Part shown: piece by piece, positions 8,941 to 18,322 of the stretch
How positions within the stretch are numbered: position 1 is the stretch's first letter
How the letters are laid out: each line of letters starts with the position of its first letter
Source of the DNA: Bradyrhizobium sp. WSM1417
Lineage (GTDB): Bacteria; Pseudomonadota; Alphaproteobacteria; Rhizobiales; Xanthobacteraceae
DNA length: 64,000 nt
Reading direction: 5' to 3'
Assembly: GCF_000515415.1 (NCBI RefSeq)
Contig: NZ_KI911783.1
Location: forward strand, 3,586,392 to 3,650,391
Translations under genes and position numbers: made by a program
Notes under the pieces: generated by a model
The model's database searches: none
Seen by the model: only the letters and a program-made list of their open reading frames with translations
Told to the model about the DNA's origin: nothing

Positions 8941-10149
8941 ATGAAAGCCGCCTTGGTCCTGGCTGCAGCGCTGGCTGCCTGCCTGTCCACGCCTGTCTCC
9001 GCGCAAAAATCCTATGGTCCCGGCATCAGCGACACCGAGATCAAGATCGGCAACACCATGCCCTATAGCGGCCCCGCATCGCCGCTCGGCATCACCGGCA
9101 GGGTGATCTCGGCCTATTTCGACGAGGTCAACGAGAAGGGCGGGATCAACGGCCGCAAGCTCAATCTCCTGTCGCTCGACGACGCCTTCTCGCCGCCGAA
9201 GACCATGGAAGCGGCGCGGCGGCTGGTCGAGGGCGACGGCGTCGCCTTCATCTTCGCGACCATGGGCACCGCGCCGAGCTCGGCGATCGCGAAATATCTC
9301 AACAGCAACAAGGTGCCGCAGCTGTTTCTGATCAGCTCGGCCTCGAAGTGGAACGACCCCGCCAACATGCCCTGGTCGATGGCGCTGCCGTGGGCGCCGA
9401 ACTACACCAGCGAGGCCGCCATCGACGTCGCCTATGCCCGTGCCAAGAACCCCAACGCGCGCTTCGCGGTGCTCTATCAGAACGACGACGCCGGCAAGGA
9501 ATATCTGCGCGGCGTCAAGGAAGCGCTTGGTACCGACGCCGACAAGGCGATTGCGATGGCGTCGAGCTTCGAGGTCGCCGACCCCATCGTCGATTCCCAG
9601 GTGCTGACGCTCGCCAACACCAAGGCCGACGTCTTCATGATCTATTCGGTGACGCCGCGTGCCTGCGCCCAGGCGATCCGGAAAGCGCATGAGGTCGGTT
9701 GGCAGCCGACGCGCTTCCTCGCCTCCGGCTGCGCCAACAAGGCCACCGTGATGGTCCCGGCCGGCCTCGACGCCGGTAAAGGCGTGCTCTCGCTCGGCTC
9801 GCTCAAGCCGTTCGTCGAGGCGCCGAAGGACGATCCGGCGATGACGGCCTATATCGACTTCATGAAGAAGCGCCTGCCCAACGCCGACGTCAACAACGTC
9901 GCGGGTCTCTACGGCTACACCGTCGCCGAGGCGTTGGTGGTCTTGCTGAAGCAGTGCAAGGACAATCTGACGCGCGAGAACATCATGGCGCAGGCGGCCA
10001 ATTTGAAGAACGTGCCGCTGTCGCTGCTGATGCCCGGCATCACGCTCAACACCACGCCGCAGGATTTCCGCCCGATCAAGGACGGCTATATGCTCCAATT
10101 CAACGGCAACGACTGGATCGTCGCGAGCGAGCTGCTGCGCGGCACGTGA
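8941..10149 (+). CDS. ABC transporter periplasmic substrate-binding protein (branched-chain amino acid type)
   Basis: A 402-residue secreted binding protein. It has a clear signal peptide (MKAALVLAAALAACLSTPVSA, cleavage after SAQ) followed by GISDTEIKIGNTMPYSGPAS, the opening of LivJ/LivK-type type I periplasmic binding proteins. The start follows GGGGAG. These proteins capture amino acids, amides or aromatic acids for a LivFGHM-type importer. No permease or ATPase genes are nearby, so it is an orphan binding protein, which is common in Bradyrhizobium. The ligand cannot be predicted. A repeat-filled gap separates it from the acyl-CoA dehydrogenase gene, so an operon is uncertain. Confidence 0.9.
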   Translation: MKAALVLAAALAACLSTPVSAQKSYGPGISDTEIKIGNTMPYSGPASPLGITGRVISAYFDEVNEKGGINGRKLNLLSLDDAFSPPKTMEAARRLVEGDGVAFIFATMGTAPSSAIAKYLNSNKVPQLFLISSASKWNDPANMPWSMALPWAPNYTSEAAIDVAYARAKNPNARFAVLYQNDDAGKEYLRGVKEALGTDADKAIAMASSFEVADPIVDSQVLTLANTKADVFMIYSVTPRACAQAIRKAHEVGWQPTRFLASGCANKATVMVPAGLDAGKGVLSLGSLKPFVEAPKDDPAMTAYIDFMKKRLPNADVNNVAGLYGYTVAEALVVLLKQCKDNLTRENIMAQAANLKNVPLSLLMPGITLNTTPQDFRPIKDGYMLQFNGNDWIVASELLRGT

Positions 10150-10183
10150 GGCGCAAGTCGGCTATCGCGGTTGATGATTGGCG

Positions 10184-10316
10184 CATCCTTCGAGACGCCC
10201 GCTTTCGCGGGCTCCTCAGGATGAGGGCGGAATGCGTAGCCGCAGGTGCAACAGGCGCGAATGCCGCTTAGCCTCACCCTGAGGAGACCGCGCAGCGGTC
10301 GTCTCGAAGGGCGAGG
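10184..10316. repeat. Long inverted repeat in an intergenic gap
   Basis: The outer arms CCTTCGAGACG...CTCCTCAGG (10187-10219) and CCTGAGGAG...CGTCTCGAAGG (10278-10310) are inverted copies around a unique centre. Each arm also has its own small hairpin (CCCGC/GCGGG on the left, ACCGC/GCGGT on the right). The 232-base gap between the binding-protein and acyl-CoA dehydrogenase genes consists mainly of this element. It resembles dispersed palindromic elements common in Bradyrhizobium genomes. It could fold in RNA and separate the flanking transcripts. Confidence 0.75.
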
Positions 10317-10381
10317 CGTGCGTTCACGCAGCCCAGCAAGCCAAATGTGATCAGCCGATCGGCAAACGAGAGGAGAACACC

Positions 10382-11611
10382 ATGGATTTTCACCACTCCG
10401 AACGTTCGCTGGAGTTGCAGGAGCGCGTCCGCCGGTTCATGCGGACGCATGTCGAGCCGGTCGAGGAGCTCTATTACGAGCAGGTGAAGCCGGAAGCGAC
10501 ACGCTACAAGACGCCGCAGGTCCTTCAGGACCTGAAGCGGCTGGCACGCGAGCAGGGGCTCTGGAACCTGTTCCTCTCCGGCGAGCACGGCCAAGATCCC
10601 AACAACATTGGCTTGACCAATCTCGAATACGCGCCGGTGAAGGAGATCATGGGCCGCATCCTCTGGGCGCCTGAGATCTTCAATTGCTCGGCGCCGGACG
10701 TCGGCAACATGGAGGTGCTGGCCAATTACGGTACGCCGGCACAGCAGGAGCGCTGGCTGAAGCCGCTGCTGGAAGGACGCATCCGCTCCGGCTTCTCGAT
10801 GACGGAGCCGCAGGTCGCCTCCAGCGATGCCACCAACATTCAATGCGAGATCAGGCGCGACGGCGGCGATTACGTCATCAACGGCCGCAAATGGTTCACC
10901 TCCGGCGCGATGAACGAGGATTGCGAGATCCTGATCGTGATGGGCAAGACCGCGCCCGACGATCCCGATCGCCACCGCCAGCAATCCATGATCCTGGTGC
11001 CGAGAGCGACTCCCGGCGTGCGCATCGTCCGCGACATGCTGACCTACGGCTATGACGACGCGCCGGTCGGCCATCCCGAGATCGTCTACGAGAACGTTCG
11101 CGTGCCCGCGGAGAACATCCTGCTCGGCGAGGGCCGCGGCTTCGAGATCGCGCAAGGCAGGCTCGGCCCCGGCCGCATCCATCATTGCATGCGGCTGATC
11201 GGCTGCGCCCAGCGCGCGCTGGAATTGATGTGCCAGCGCGCGGTTTCCCGCACGGCTTTCGGCAAGCCACTCGCAGAGCAGGGCTCGGTGCGCGAGGACA
11301 TCGCACATTCATTCTGCGAGATCGCGCAGGCGCGACTCTTGACGCTGCAGGCCGCCGACAGGATGGACCGCGAAGGCAACAAGGCTGCGCGCGACCTGAT
11401 TGCGGCCGCCAAGATCGTGGTGCCCAGCATGGCCGCCCGCGTTATCGACCGCGCCATCCAGATCCACGGCGCCGCCGGCGTCTCGCAGGACACGTTCCTC
11501 GCGCGGGCCTACGTCTACGCCCGCTTCATCCGCATCGGCGACGGGCCGGATCAGGTGCATCTGGCCGCGGTGGGCAAGGAGCTGATCAAGCGAGGCGGGG
11601 TGATGGCTTAG
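10382..11611 (+). CDS. Acyl-CoA dehydrogenase family protein
   Basis: A 409-residue flavoprotein of the acyl-CoA dehydrogenase fold. Seen in order: N-terminal helical domain, the FAD/substrate block [16 protein letters not shown], the beta domain ([13 protein letters not shown]), and the C-terminal helical domain with [17 protein letters not shown] and [16 protein letters not shown]. These match the ACAD10/ACAD11-like branch acting on long or unusual acyl-CoAs. It introduces an alpha-beta double bond in the cytoplasm and passes electrons to ETF. The start follows GAGGAG. No other beta-oxidation gene adjoins it, so the acyl chain acted on is unknown. Confidence 0.9.
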   Translation: MDFHHSERSLELQERVRRFMRTHVEPVEELYYEQVKPEATRYKTPQVLQDLKRLAREQGLWNLFLSGEHGQDPNNIGLTNLEYAPVKEIMGRILWAPEIFNCSAPDVGNMEVLANYGTPAQQERWLKPLLEGRIRSGFSMTEPQVASSDATNIQCEIRRDGGDYVINGRKWFTSGAMNEDCEILIVMGKTAPDDPDRHRQQSMILVPRATPGVRIVRDMLTYGYDDAPVGHPEIVYENVRVPAENILLGEGRGFEIAQGRLGPGRIHHCMRLIGCAQRALELMCQRAVSRTAFGKPLAEQGSVREDIAHSFCEIAQARLLTLQAADRMDREGNKAARDLIAAAKIVVPSMAARVIDRAIQIHGAAGVSQDTFLARAYVYARFIRIGDGPDQVHLAAVGKELIKRGGVMA

Positions 11612-11957
11612 GGACGATCTCTCCTTCCTTCTCTCCCTGTGGAAGAAGTGGCTGCCCCACGCAGCGTCGCTGCGATGATCGCTACGAAAACCAATGCCGA
11701 CGAGAATGAAAACACGGTCAGGCAGGCGAGCGCACCGATATCCTGATTGGTCGCGCTGCGAGAGTCATGTCGCGCTATTTCGCCGCGGCTCTTGTCGTCA
11801 TGCTGTTGACGCAATGTCTGTCTTAGACGGCGACAACTAAAACACAGTGCTGGAACCATTGCGGTTCCTGCAAACGGTTCCGGAGCCAGGGGTTGGCTCG
11901 ACCCGCAAAACGATTTGCGGCATCGGAACTGAACAATCGAAAATCACAGGAGATATA
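11612..11957. other. Gap of 346 bases without a supported gene
   Basis: No convincing gene. A stem-loop GGAACC-ATTGC-GGTTCC lies at 11852-11868, and a second GGTTCC follows at 11876-11881. A 19-codon frame beginning at 11767 (MSRYFAAALVVMLL...) looks like the start of a lipoprotein signal but stops at once, so it may be a remnant or chance. Confidence 0.5.
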
Positions 11958-12449
11958 ATGGGGTTCCGATCGAGCGCCGCAGTTTGCGGCGCCGTGATTG
12001 CGCTTGCCGTTTCCGTTCCTCTTGCGCGATGTGAAGCTGGTGGGGCTCACTCAAGCGCTGCCGAGAATGCCGCTTCCGGAGAAGCGATCGTTGGCGCGGC
12101 ATCCATGTACAATCCGTTCAAGCCTGGCAAAGAGGAGGGCGGCCCGAAGACGGCTTCCGGCGAGCGCTATGATCCCTCGGTCTGGTCGGCCGCCATCAAG
12201 ACGAGCTTGCGCAAGAAATTCGGTGGGGTTCAATTTGGCGCGAAGCCGAAATACGCCCTCGTCGAGGCGGTCGGCAAGAAGGTCATCGTCAGGATAAATG
12301 ACGTGGGACCACTAAGGCCTGGCCGCATCATCGACTTCAACGAGCGGACGATGCGCCATTTCGATCCGAGCCTGGAGCGCGGCGTCATTCCTGACGTCAA
12401 AGTTCGGCCGCTTGCCGGCGGCGATTGGACTCCCGGACCGGTTGGCTGA
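11958..12449 (+). CDS. RlpA-like double-psi beta-barrel protein, exported
   Basis: A 163-residue protein. The ATG at 11958 follows CAGGAGAT and gives a signal peptide (AAVCGAVIALAVSVPLARC); the open frame extends further upstream but without a good start. The mature part has the RlpA-like blocks ASMYNP, TASGERYDP, and VRINDVGPLRPGRIIDFNE, ending in VIPDVKVRPL. RlpA proteins are septal or outer-membrane factors, some of which are lytic transglycosylases acting on denuded glycan strands. This copy lacks the C-terminal SPOR domain, so it is a short stand-alone barrel and enzymatic activity is uncertain. It is isolated, with gaps of more than 300 bases on both sides. Confidence 0.8.
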   Translation: MGFRSSAAVCGAVIALAVSVPLARCEAGGAHSSAAENAASGEAIVGAASMYNPFKPGKEEGGPKTASGERYDPSVWSAAIKTSLRKKFGGVQFGAKPKYALVEAVGKKVIVRINDVGPLRPGRIIDFNERTMRHFDPSLERGVIPDVKVRPLAGGDWTPGPVG

Positions 12450-12813
12450 ACCGTCGCACCAGGAGGTCGCGCAGCACGGCCCTTCCACAATAGGCGAAAC
12501 GCCTCGATGGCTCTTCTATGCGGTCGGCGAGGCGTTGCCCACCGGCGCGACGGTGGTCGGATGTTTTGGGAAAACCGACATATCTCCATGCTCGACCAAA
12601 GCCGAATAGCGGGGTGAAATCTGCGCGTCTAGATTGAAAGAGTGGAAAGGCAAGTGGGGCGGGCAGCCGTTGCTCCAGCGGTCTCCTCAACTTGCTTTTT
12701 TCCGACGGTTTTTATCTGCGTTCTACGCCCACGCATGTTCGCCAGTATCGATGTCATTGCGAGGCAGTGCCACTGGAGCGGTGTGCGATTGCACGCAACC
12801 GCGGAGAACGCAG
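12450..12813. other. Gap of 364 bases without a supported gene
   Basis: No gene, terminator or strong promoter is recognisable. Short open frames run through it on both strands but lack ribosome binding sites and recognisable protein blocks. Confidence 0.4.
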
Positions 12814-13584
12814 ATGAGCAGCTTCCCTTGGCACTTCCCTTGGCGCTTGTGGCAAAAGCACAAGAACAAATCGCTGGATCGTGCGGAGCCTCCTTCGGTC
12901 AAGGTGGAGCCTTCGTCCGAACAGTTCGAAGGCGGGGGGCGGCGACACCTGCTGCAGGCGCTATCCGTCTTCGCCGCCGGCAGCGCGTTGGGGGAGATGT
13001 CAAACCCCGCCGAAGCAAAAGACTCCAGTGATTTGCCACCTCCAAGACGTGCACTGACCGGCCGCGATGAAGCCGGCAAGTCGGTATTGAAGTCTTTTGA
13101 GGTGACTCCAAAGCTGGTGGAAATCGATGCCAATCCAGGACTGACTTTCTATGAACTGTATATGACTGAGGGAGTGCCAGGACTGACTGGCCTGGAGCCG
13201 GATCCGATGTCGGTAGGAACAAAGGCCTTTCCGGGGCCTGCGGGGACCATGTTTCGACTGATCTCGTATCCGCCGAAACGCCCAGAAGGTTGGAAGCCGC
13301 CGCCTGGCGTCACGTTCGAGAGTGGGCTTAAAGAAATGTCGGACAAGATCCCCGGCATGGGAGATCATTTCGAGCGCGGCGCTCCAGGGATGCACACGTC
13401 GGATACCGTAGACTATGGAGTCGTGGTTCGCGGCGAGATGACACTGGAATTGGACGATGGCCAGAAGGTCCATTTGCGCCAGGGCGATTGCATCGTGCAA
13501 AACGGAACGCGCCATCGCTGGCGCAATCCATTGCCGGAACCCTGTCTCATGGCGTTTGTCTCGATCGGCGGGAAGCGCGCCTGA
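12814..13584 (+). CDS. Cupin-domain protein with an exported-type N-terminus
   Basis: A 256-residue protein. The C-terminal 80 residues form a cupin beta-barrel: HTSDTVDYGVVVRGEMTLEL, then a glycine turn, then GDCIVQNGTRHRWRNP, which supplies the second-motif histidine. Between residues 40 and 62 lies GRRHLLQALSVFAAGSAL, a twin-arginine-like hydrophobic segment preceded by an unusually long charged and Trp-rich tail, so Tat export is possible but not certain. I chose the ATG at 12814 because GGAG precedes it; the open frame extends upstream without one. Cupins of this type bind a metal or small ligand; the ligand is unknown. It converges on the AI-2E-type transporter gene 57 bases away. Confidence 0.75.
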   Translation: MSSFPWHFPWRLWQKHKNKSLDRAEPPSVKVEPSSEQFEGGGRRHLLQALSVFAAGSALGEMSNPAEAKDSSDLPPPRRALTGRDEAGKSVLKSFEVTPKLVEIDANPGLTFYELYMTEGVPGLTGLEPDPMSVGTKAFPGPAGTMFRLISYPPKRPEGWKPPPGVTFESGLKEMSDKIPGMGDHFERGAPGMHTSDTVDYGVVVRGEMTLELDDGQKVHLRQGDCIVQNGTRHRWRNPLPEPCLMAFVSIGGKRA

Positions 13585-13641
13585 CATTTGGAGACACGGA
13601 GCAACGTTGGCTGAAGCAGCGATGCCTCCGCCAACAGACTC

Positions 13642-15612
13642 CTAAGCGGCCGTGATCTTCGAAATCTGGCCTTCGGCGACTGTGCCAAGGGAGTCCACAC
13701 CCGTGGCCTCTATGCAGAGCTTAAGCGCCCCGCCCAGAGTTGCAGCAGCCAGATCCGCCTTGGCACCTTCCCGCAGGCTTTCCAGCGCCGCTGGGTCGAT
13801 GTCCTTCATCCAGCAACCCAGAATGATTGTAGCCTTCGGCAATTTACGGCGAAGCCGTCGCACCGAGTAACGCATATGGGCAGGACTACTTGCGTCCATA
13901 TAGACAAGACAGGCAAGGGCGACCCCGGCGGTCTCCAGCCGGAAGATATTCGCCGTCGACAACGCTCCCGCCGCTTCAACTCGGGCCGACAAGCCATGCG
14001 CATCCGTCAGTTGAGCCAGCATGATCGCAGCGGCTTCGTCTATCGGATTTCGTCCAGCCAAGCAGAGCACGGGATGATCGCCTTGCCATTCAGAAGGCAA
14101 GTCCTCCTTGCGCAACACCCGCAGACTCTCATAAGGCGCGTCCTCAGCCACGCCCTCTATGGCAGATGTAGCCTCGACATCTGTGGTCGGGTTGACCTTC
14201 GGCGACGGACGCTCATCCTGCTCCGAAATGTTATTGGCAAATTCTTGGACCGCATCCCTGATTTTGGTCAGCCGGTCGGGAGCCAGAGCGCCGCGCTCGG
14301 CATCCGCTTGAGCCAGTTGCAGTCCTCGCAGGGCGACTTCGTCGTAATAGGAGCTGAGAGATCGCTCCTTCAAGAACTCCTCGGCTTTTGCCGATGCTTC
14401 TGTCGGATCGCCGGCGAGCATCCGCTGATAGAATATCTCAGGCGGAGAGAGCGCTGGTCGGTCTCCAAACATGACATCCAGGAACTCCAGGCGCTCGACA
14501 TGGCGGCCCAGTACGACCAGACACACGGTAAGGGGTGTCGCCAGAACGAGGCCGATTGGACCCCAGAGCGCCGTCCAGAACGTCGCGGAAGCCACAACGG
14601 CCACCGGCGATAGTCCCGTGCTGTGTCCATAGACCATCGGCTCCAGCACATGGCCGACGACCGGCTCCACCACCACGAACAGCGCGATCGTCCAAAGCAG
14701 CATCGTCCAGGTTGGATCGACGGCGACCGCGAGAGCGAGAGGAAAGGCGGCGGCGATGACTGCCCCAATGTAAGGCACGAAGCGCAGCACTGCTGCCAGA
14801 ATGCCCCACAGGATCGCGCTTGGAACGCCGATCAGCCAGAGACCCATTCCGATGATGATGCCGAAGCTCCCGTTCAGCAGAAGCTGGATCAGGAAAAGCC
14901 GGCTGAGGCGGCTCGCCGCGTCATCAAGCGCAGCGGTGGTGCGCTGCAGGTCGTCCGAACCGGCCAGCCTGATCAGACGATTACGAAGATCCTCGCGCTG
15001 AAGCAAAATGAAGATCACGAATATGACGATGATCCCGGTCGTTGCGAGCGGATGAAGCAACGGTGAAATCAGCGTTTGCAAGCTCTCCAGCGCGCCGGGA
15101 TCGGGCTGAAGCACTTCCACAGGAACGGGCTTCGGCGGGGCCGCTTTCGGAGCTGCTATGGTCCCCAACGAATTCGCGGCCTCCTTGGGCTTGTCGAGTT
15201 CTTTGCTGAGGTCCTTCAACATGCTGGAAGCCCGCTCGAGCGTGCCTCGACCGGCGGTGGTCTCACGGAAGGATTGGATCTTCTCGCTGATTGTGGACTG
15301 ATATCGCGGCAAATCGCCGGCCAGCTGCGCGAGTTGGGTAGCTAGCAGGCTGCCCATCGCAAATATGAACGCGAAGGCGATTACGACCACGCTCACCACA
15401 GCCAAACTGCGTGGAATGCGCAGACGCTGAACCAGCCGAACCAGAGGCGCCAGCACGAAGCTGAGCAAGACGGCCAGCGCTATCGGAATGATGATCTCGC
15501 GACCATAATACAGCACCATGACAATGATCGCGGCGAGAATGGCCATCGCCACGGCGCTCAATAGCGAAATCAGTTCTTCCGGTGTTCGTGCTTTGAATGG
15601 CTGCCTGATCAC
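13642..15612 (-). CDS. AI-2E family transporter with a C-terminal extra domain
   Basis: A 656-residue membrane protein. Residues about 15-375 form the AI-2E exporter (PerM/TqsA) core with about eight transmembrane segments: paired helices near the N-terminus (AMAILAAIIVMVLYY, IALAVLLSFVLAP), a large soluble loop, and the block GILAAVLRFVPYIGAVIAA that is typical of the family. About residues 380-656 are an added cytoplasmic part with a helical linker and a Rossmann-like region (HPVLCLAGRNPIDEAAAIML). The start is the GTG at 15612, with GAGGAG just before it. Members move small molecules or ions outward and a few export autoinducer-2; the substrate here is unknown. A weak EcfG-type promoter candidate lies about 280 bases upstream. 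Confidence 0.85.
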   Translation of the reverse strand: MIRQPFKARTPEELISLLSAVAMAILAAIIVMVLYYGREIIIPIALAVLLSFVLAPLVRLVQRLRIPRSLAVVSVVVIAFAFIFAMGSLLATQLAQLAGDLPRYQSTISEKIQSFRETTAGRGTLERASSMLKDLSKELDKPKEAANSLGTIAAPKAAPPKPVPVEVLQPDPGALESLQTLISPLLHPLATTGIIVIFVIFILLQREDLRNRLIRLAGSDDLQRTTAALDDAASRLSRLFLIQLLLNGSFGIIIGMGLWLIGVPSAILWGILAAVLRFVPYIGAVIAAAFPLALAVAVDPTWTMLLWTIALFVVVEPVVGHVLEPMVYGHSTGLSPVAVVASATFWTALWGPIGLVLATPLTVCLVVLGRHVERLEFLDVMFGDRPALSPPEIFYQRMLAGDPTEASAKAEEFLKERSLSSYYDEVALRGLQLAQADAERGALAPDRLTKIRDAVQEFANNISEQDERPSPKVNPTTDVEATSAIEGVAEDAPYESLRVLRKEDLPSEWQGDHPVLCLAGRNPIDEAAAIMLAQLTDAHGLSARVEAAGALSTANIFRLETAGVALACLVYMDASSPAHMRYSVRRLRRKLPKATIILGCWMKDIDPAALESLREGAKADLAAATLGGALKLCIEATGVDSLGTVAEGQISKITAA

Positions 15613-15890
15613 AGCTCCTCGCTAGGCCGGAAAAATCGGCGAGTTTGTTGACGGTCCAGTGAGCTCGGACGGCACATCTTTGGGAAGGTCGTCCGTTCCT
15701 GACATGACGCAAGCTGTCCAAGTCGATGCATGAGCTTCAGGCCGGTTTGCGAGCCGGTCACAACTGACCAGGCCCGATCGGCTAGGGCTACGATCCCGAC
15801 GGGTACGCATTGTTGCCATGAGCATCTGGAGCTAACGATGTTGCGCTGACGGCGGCATTGAATCGGGAGCGCCAAGCCACGTTGGGGATG

Positions 15891-15915
15891 AACATGCCAC
15901 GCCGGGTTTAGTTCC
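15891..15915 (-). promoter_or_regulatory. Weak sigma-EcfG-type promoter candidate facing the AI-2E transporter gene
   Basis: Read on the minus strand: GGAAC, 16 bases, TGTT. It matches the alphaproteobacterial general-stress consensus GGAAC-N16/17-cGTT except at the least conserved -10 base. The distance to the gene start (about 280 bases) is long, so confidence is low. Confidence 0.25.
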
Positions 15916-16083
15916 GCGCGCTGCTCCAAGGGCGCGGTATCGCGCACCGCTTTAGCTCGCGATAGCGTCTCGGCGTATGATCTTTTCGGCCTGCTTCCCG
16001 CCGAAACGCCTGAGCATTTGGGCCGCTTCCAAGGATCACTGCCTCCTGCATCGCTTCCGACAAAGCCAGATGGTGGCGATAGC

Positions 16084-16111
16084 AAAAAGCCGCGGACTGC
16101 TCCGCGGCTTT
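16084..16111 (-). terminator. Rho-independent terminator, minus strand
   Basis: A perfect 10-base-pair stem (AAAGCCGCGG with CCGCGGCTTT) and a 6-base loop, followed on the minus strand by TTTTTGC. It lies 3 bases past the stop of a 26-codon minus-strand reading frame and about 250 bases past the chemoreceptor stop, so it ends either transcript or both. Confidence 0.8.
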
Positions 16112-16114
16112 GGT

Positions 16115-16195
16115 TCACAGGGAGGCGGCCTCAGCCAGCCTTCGGCTTCTCACGATCTGTCGGCCCAGCGCGGAAAGCTGCAACATTGACATCAT
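16115..16195 (-). CDS. Candidate small protein of 26 residues
   Basis: A 26-codon frame that starts with two ATGs in a row and a third two codons later (MMSM...), with AGGGG just upstream, and ends in VRSRRLAEAASL. The stop is followed at once by a strong minus-strand terminator, which is the main reason to list it. The peptide is basic and has no recognised family. It could instead be part of a small RNA or of the 3' tail of the chemoreceptor transcript. The upstream 120 bases look like a dispersed repeat, which may supply the promoter. Reality as a translated gene is unproven. Confidence 0.35.
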   Translation of the reverse strand: MMSMLQLSALGRQIVRSRRLAEAASL

Positions 16196-16318
16196 GCCCC
16201 TGTTTTGCCCGACGAGTCAAATATCATTTCGCAAAATACGAATAATTTTGGACTAGAGCCAAGCCATTGATATCGCTGTCCCCGGCTACTGTGCATGGGG
16301 TTGTTTTCGCGGTTTTTG
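16178..16318. repeat. Probable dispersed intergenic element
   Basis: An AT-rich stretch, unlike its surroundings, with the landmarks CCCCTGTTTTGCCCGACGAG and TGTGCATGGGGTTGTTTTCG. From memory, very similar text recurs between genes in Bradyrhizobium genomes, so I list it as a dispersed element. Only one copy is seen in this window. The outer limits are approximate. Confidence 0.4.
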
Positions 16319-16333
16319 ATGGAGTGACCCCAC

Positions 16334-16350
16334 CGCCGGCTCTGCCGGCG
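16334..16350 (-). terminator. Short hairpin after the chemoreceptor gene
   Basis: A 7-base-pair stem (CGCCGGC with GCCGGCG) and a 3-base loop, 13 bases past the chemoreceptor stop. It has no T-run on the minus strand, so it may stabilise the 3' end or act weakly as a terminator. Confidence 0.35.
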
Positions 16351-16362
16351 ATGGACGTGCTG

Positions 16363-18102
16363 CTACCCCGCCTTGGCGACGCGGCCGTCCGCTGCGCCTG
16401 AGCGCAGGTTCTGGAAGAATTTCTCCACCTCGCGCGACAGCGTCTCCGCCGTCTCGGTCACGCTGCTCGCAGCCGTCAGCACGGAGGAGGCCGCCGTGTC
16501 GGTCTCGCCGATGGCATCGCGGAGCGAGCTGATGTTGGCGACGAGGGTCTCGTTGCCTTGGGCGGCCGATTGCGCGTTGGACGAGATCTCGCGCGTGGCG
16601 GCGTCCTGCTGGCCGATGGCGCCGGCGATCGCCGAGGTGACGTCGTTGATCTCGCGCACCGCGCCGCCGATCTCGCGGACGGCATCGACCGCGTTGCGGG
16701 TGGAGGACTGGATCATCGAGACGTTCTCGCTGATGTCGGCGGTCGCCTTCGCGGTCTGTCCTGCGAGTGCCTTCACTTCGTGTGCGACGACGGCAAAGCC
16801 GCGGCCGGCATCGCCCGCGCGCGCGGCTTCGATGGTGGCATTGAGCGCGAGCAGATTGGTCTGCTCGGCGATCGCCTGGATCAGGCTGAGCACGCCGTCG
16901 ATGCGTTGCGTGGCAGCGGCCAGGCTCTCGATCTCGGCGATCGATTTCTCGGTGCGCTGTCCGGTCTGCTCGACCGCGCTGGCGGATTGCCGCACCTGCC
17001 GGCCGATCTCCACCACCGATGCAGACAGCTCCTCGGCCGCGCCTGCCACCGCCGTGACGTTGTGCGAGGCCTGCTCGGTGGCGTTCGCCGCCGTGCCGGC
17101 GCGGCTGCTCGCGTCCGCGGTGACGCGGGTGATGGTCTGCGCCGTCTCGCGCATGACGGAGGCGTTGTCGCTGAGGCCGCGCATGATCGCGCCGATCGCC
17201 TCGCGAAACGCGTCGACGGATTGTTCGATGTGGCGGGCGCGGTCTTCGCGCGCGGCGGAGTCCTGCGAGACCTGTGAGGCGAGGTTGCGGTTACGCGCCA
17301 TCGCGTCCTGGAAGATCTGGATCGCGCGTGCCAGTGCGCCGATCTCGTCGGCGCGGTCAGAGTGGGGCACCACGACGTTCTCGGCGCCGTCAGCGACCTG
17401 CTTGATGGTCGCGGTGATGGCGGAGAGGGGGCGTGCGATCGAGCGGGCGATGATGACGATGCCGATCACGACGAGGGCGAGCGCCACGCCGGCGAGGCAG
17501 GTCAGGACGAGGGACAGGATGCGATTGGTCTCGGTCTCGTGCGCGATTTGCCTGGCGCGCTCGGCATAGACCTTGGACAGTGCCTCGAGATCCTTGTTCA
17601 GCGCCGAGCGCACGGTGCGGTTGGCGTCGTTGTCGCCCCATTCGCGGCCCGCGGCCGCATTGATCTCGATGCCGCGGCGCACCAGCTCCTTGCGAAACTC
17701 GACGAACTGCTCGATGCGCTTCTTGAAGGTGGCGAACTGCTCGGCATCGTCAGCCTTGACGATGGTCTCCCAGCGCTTCACGACGTCGAGGATCTGGGCG
17801 TTGAACTTGAGCAGGCCCTCGCCGTATTTCTTCACCACGGCGGGCTCGGTCGACATGTAGACGCCGCGCGATTCCATCACGACCGCATAGACCAGCGAGT
17901 TGACCCGCTCGACGTTCAGCGCGGCGGCGTTCGCGGTCTCGATCGCGCTCGTCAAGTCGGCGCCGCGGCGGCTGTTGTAATCGGACAGCATCGCGATCGC
18001 CGCCGTGAGCAACGCGAACAGCGCGAAGATCGCGTAGAGCTTGTTGGCAAGCGTGAAGCGGCCGGCAAGGCCGGCGGCATTCCCAGATTGGTCGGTTGTC
18101 AT
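16363..18102 (-). CDS. Methyl-accepting chemotaxis protein
   Basis: A 579-residue chemoreceptor. Domains in order: cytoplasmic tail, first transmembrane segment at about 20-40 ([18 protein letters not shown]), a helical periplasmic sensing region to about 200, second transmembrane segment at about 205-228 ([20 protein letters not shown]), HAMP linker ([15 protein letters not shown]), and a long signalling coiled coil with the conserved hairpin tip [20 protein letters not shown] followed by [20 protein letters not shown]. It transmits ligand binding to CheA/CheW and the flagellar motor. No C-terminal CheR-tethering pentapeptide is seen (the protein ends GRVAKAG). No che genes are nearby, so it is an orphan receptor. 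It diverges from eutB. The ligand is unknown. Confidence 0.93.
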   Translation of the reverse strand: MTTDQSGNAAGLAGRFTLANKLYAIFALFALLTAAIAMLSDYNSRRGADLTSAIETANAAALNVERVNSLVYAVVMESRGVYMSTEPAVVKKYGEGLLKFNAQILDVVKRWETIVKADDAEQFATFKKRIEQFVEFRKELVRRGIEINAAAGREWGDNDANRTVRSALNKDLEALSKVYAERARQIAHETETNRILSLVLTCLAGVALALVVIGIVIIARSIARPLSAITATIKQVADGAENVVVPHSDRADEIGALARAIQIFQDAMARNRNLASQVSQDSAAREDRARHIEQSVDAFREAIGAIMRGLSDNASVMRETAQTITRVTADASSRAGTAANATEQASHNVTAVAGAAEELSASVVEIGRQVRQSASAVEQTGQRTEKSIAEIESLAAATQRIDGVLSLIQAIAEQTNLLALNATIEAARAGDAGRGFAVVAHEVKALAGQTAKATADISENVSMIQSSTRNAVDAVREIGGAVREINDVTSAIAGAIGQQDAATREISSNAQSAAQGNETLVANISSLRDAIGETDTAASSVLTAASSVTETAETLSREVEKFFQNLRSGAADGRVAKAG

Positions 18103-18322
18103 GGTTTTCAGGGGCCCGAATGGCCGGGAGCGGCCGGAGAGCGCGGTCGTGCAAATGATTGCAAAACTATGCAGAATGAAGATGGACGCAGCGTTAACGC
18201 CGGGTTTGGCGCCCTTCGCCCTCGGTCGAGGGAAAGGTAGATATTTCAGCGTCTTGATCTGAAGGTATAGTCTTGGGACCGCCCTGGAGTCGGCCTCTGG
18301 CCGACGAACCCCGGAGAGACCT

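Noticed and set aside
11852..11881. GGAACC ... CGGTT as an EcfG-type promoter
   Set aside because: The spacing is 18 bases and the -10 has an inserted G; it is better described as a small stem-loop.
15622..16118. Minus-strand open frames between the AI-2E-type transporter and the small frame at 16115
   Set aside because: Base use at codon position 3 does not look like that of coding DNA in the window, and no start with a ribosome binding site is seen.
18103..18322. Cobalamin riboswitch before eutB
   Set aside because: No B12-box-like sequence or matching hairpin set is visible in the 220-base gap.
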